Assembly: GCA_027296805.1 (NCBI GenBank) | Contig: JAPUIR010000077.1 | Location: 1-6,893, forward strand | Direction: 5' to 3' | Origin: Chloroflexota bacterium | Lineage (GTDB): Bacteria; Chloroflexota; Dehalococcoidia; Bin125 | Length of the DNA: 6,893 bases | Shown here: in pieces, positions 6,417 through 6,893 of the stretch | How positions within the stretch are numbered: position 1 is the first letter of the stretch | Layout of the letters: every line of letters begins with the position of its first letter | Program-made: the position numbers and the translations under genes | The notes under the pieces: model-generated | Databases searched by the model: none | What the model saw: only the letters and a program-made list of their open reading frames with translations | Told to the model about the DNA's origin: nothing

Positions 6417-6893
6417 ATGCCTGCTGTGTTCGCCTGTGTAACGCCGCACCCGCCGGTGATCGTGCCCGCCGTCGGGCGGGGCCGGGAGCGCGACGTGCAA
6501 GACACGCTGGACGCGTTCGCGCAGCTTCGCGCTCGCTTGGCGGAGGCCGAGCCGGACGTTCTGCTCTTCATCTGTCCGCATGGCGTGGTGACCCGGGATC
6601 GGTTCCATGTTCTGCGCGGGCGGCTGGTGGGCAACCTGGGACGGTTCGGAGCGCGGGAGGTGGCGTTCAACCGCGCGGCCGACGAGCCTCTGATCGACGC
6701 GATCCTGCAAGAGGCGGAGGCGCGTGGGATCCGGCTGGACGCGGTCGAGGAGTGGGAAGCGAACGACCACTCGGCTTGGGTGCCACTGCATTACTTGGAG
6801 CCGGCCGCGCCGAGCGCGACGGTGGTGATGCTGTCGATCTCGTTCGGGTCGGCGGAGGACCACTACGCGCTGGGCCGGGTGGTGGCGGAGGTG
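6417..6893 (+). CDS. LigB-superfamily (class III extradiol dioxygenase-like) protein, N-terminal part; AmmeMemoRadiSam system A type
   Basis: The frame runs from an ATG at 6417 to the window end (159 residues, no stop), so the C-terminus is missing. GAGGGAG at 6407-6413 serves as ribosome site. Recognisable blocks: TPHPP (9-13, H11), FICPHGVVTRD (51-61, H55), GRFGAREVAF (75-84), NDHSAWVPLHYL (116-127, D117-H118), and LSISFG (139-144). The histidines at 11 and 55 and the DH pair match the metal-site layout of the LigB fold. The order resembles the LigB-like half of the AmmeMemoRadiSam system protein A, which in many bacteria is followed by an AMMECR1 domain. If so, an AMMECR1 domain should begin shortly after the window. 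The cellular role of this system is not settled. A catabolic ring-cleavage dioxygenase is less likely, because no aromatic-degradation genes are near. It follows selA by 79 nt and may have its own promoter. Confidence 0.85.
   Translation, partial: MPAVFACVTPHPPVIVPAVGRGRERDVQDTLDAFAQLRARLAEAEPDVLLFICPHGVVTRDRFHVLRGRLVGNLGRFGAREVAFNRAADEPLIDAILQEAEARGIRLDAVEEWEANDHSAWVPLHYLEPAAPSATVVMLSISFGSAEDHYALGRVVAEV

Noticed and set aside
5949..6863. 304-residue minus-strand open frame across the selA/LigB-like junction
   Set aside because: Arg/Pro-rich low-complexity product spanning two plus-strand genes and their intergenic region; a shadow frame.

Overview
This is a GC-rich (by eye about two-thirds G+C), densely coding bacterial chromosome segment with metabolic genes and no sign of mobile DNA, phage, CRISPR or RNA genes. 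Codons end mostly in G or C, which also produces very long open antisense frames that are not genes. Tandem HIT, DUF1015, a serA/class V aminotransferase pair, selA and a LigB-like AmmeMemoRadiSam-type protein together would suit a Chloroflexota-like or other deep-branching bacterium. That placement is inference only; the window has no phylogenetic marker.

Layout: (1) 1-654, minus strand, a tandem-HIT protein cut by the left window edge. (2) 797-2104, plus strand, a complete DUF1015 protein. (3) 2101-3696, minus strand, serA, convergent with DUF1015 and overlapping it by exactly the CTAG that holds both stop codons. (4) 3715-4830, minus strand, a class V PLP aminotransferase 18 nt upstream of serA in the same operon; its start is probably a TTG with a perfect AGGAGG rather than the upstream ATG. 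(5) 4831-4927, a divergent promoter region. (6) 4928-6337, plus strand, complete selA. (7) 6338-6416, a short intergenic region with an 8-bp motif present once inverted and twice direct, the last copy overlapping a good -10 box. (8) 6417-6893, plus strand, the N-terminal 159 residues of a LigB-superfamily protein, cut by the right edge.

How the genes fit: SerA oxidises 3-phosphoglycerate to 3-phosphohydroxypyruvate, and the co-operonic class V aminotransferase is well placed to transaminate it, doing the job of SerC. No phosphoserine phosphatase is present. The DUF1015 protein, whose family I recall next to serA in other bacteria, is a candidate partner in serine metabolism. SelA, divergent from this operon, converts seryl-tRNA(Sec) to selenocysteinyl-tRNA(Sec), so the centre of the window links making serine with using it for selenocysteine. 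The HIT and LigB-like genes have no clear link to this theme.

I see no evidence of a defence or mobile system. The points most worth a second look are the DUF1015-serA-aminotransferase-selA grouping, an Asp-to-Asn change at the PLP ring-nitrogen position of the aminotransferase, the degenerate second HIT domain, the shared CTAG stop, and the three-half-site repeat before the LigB-like gene.
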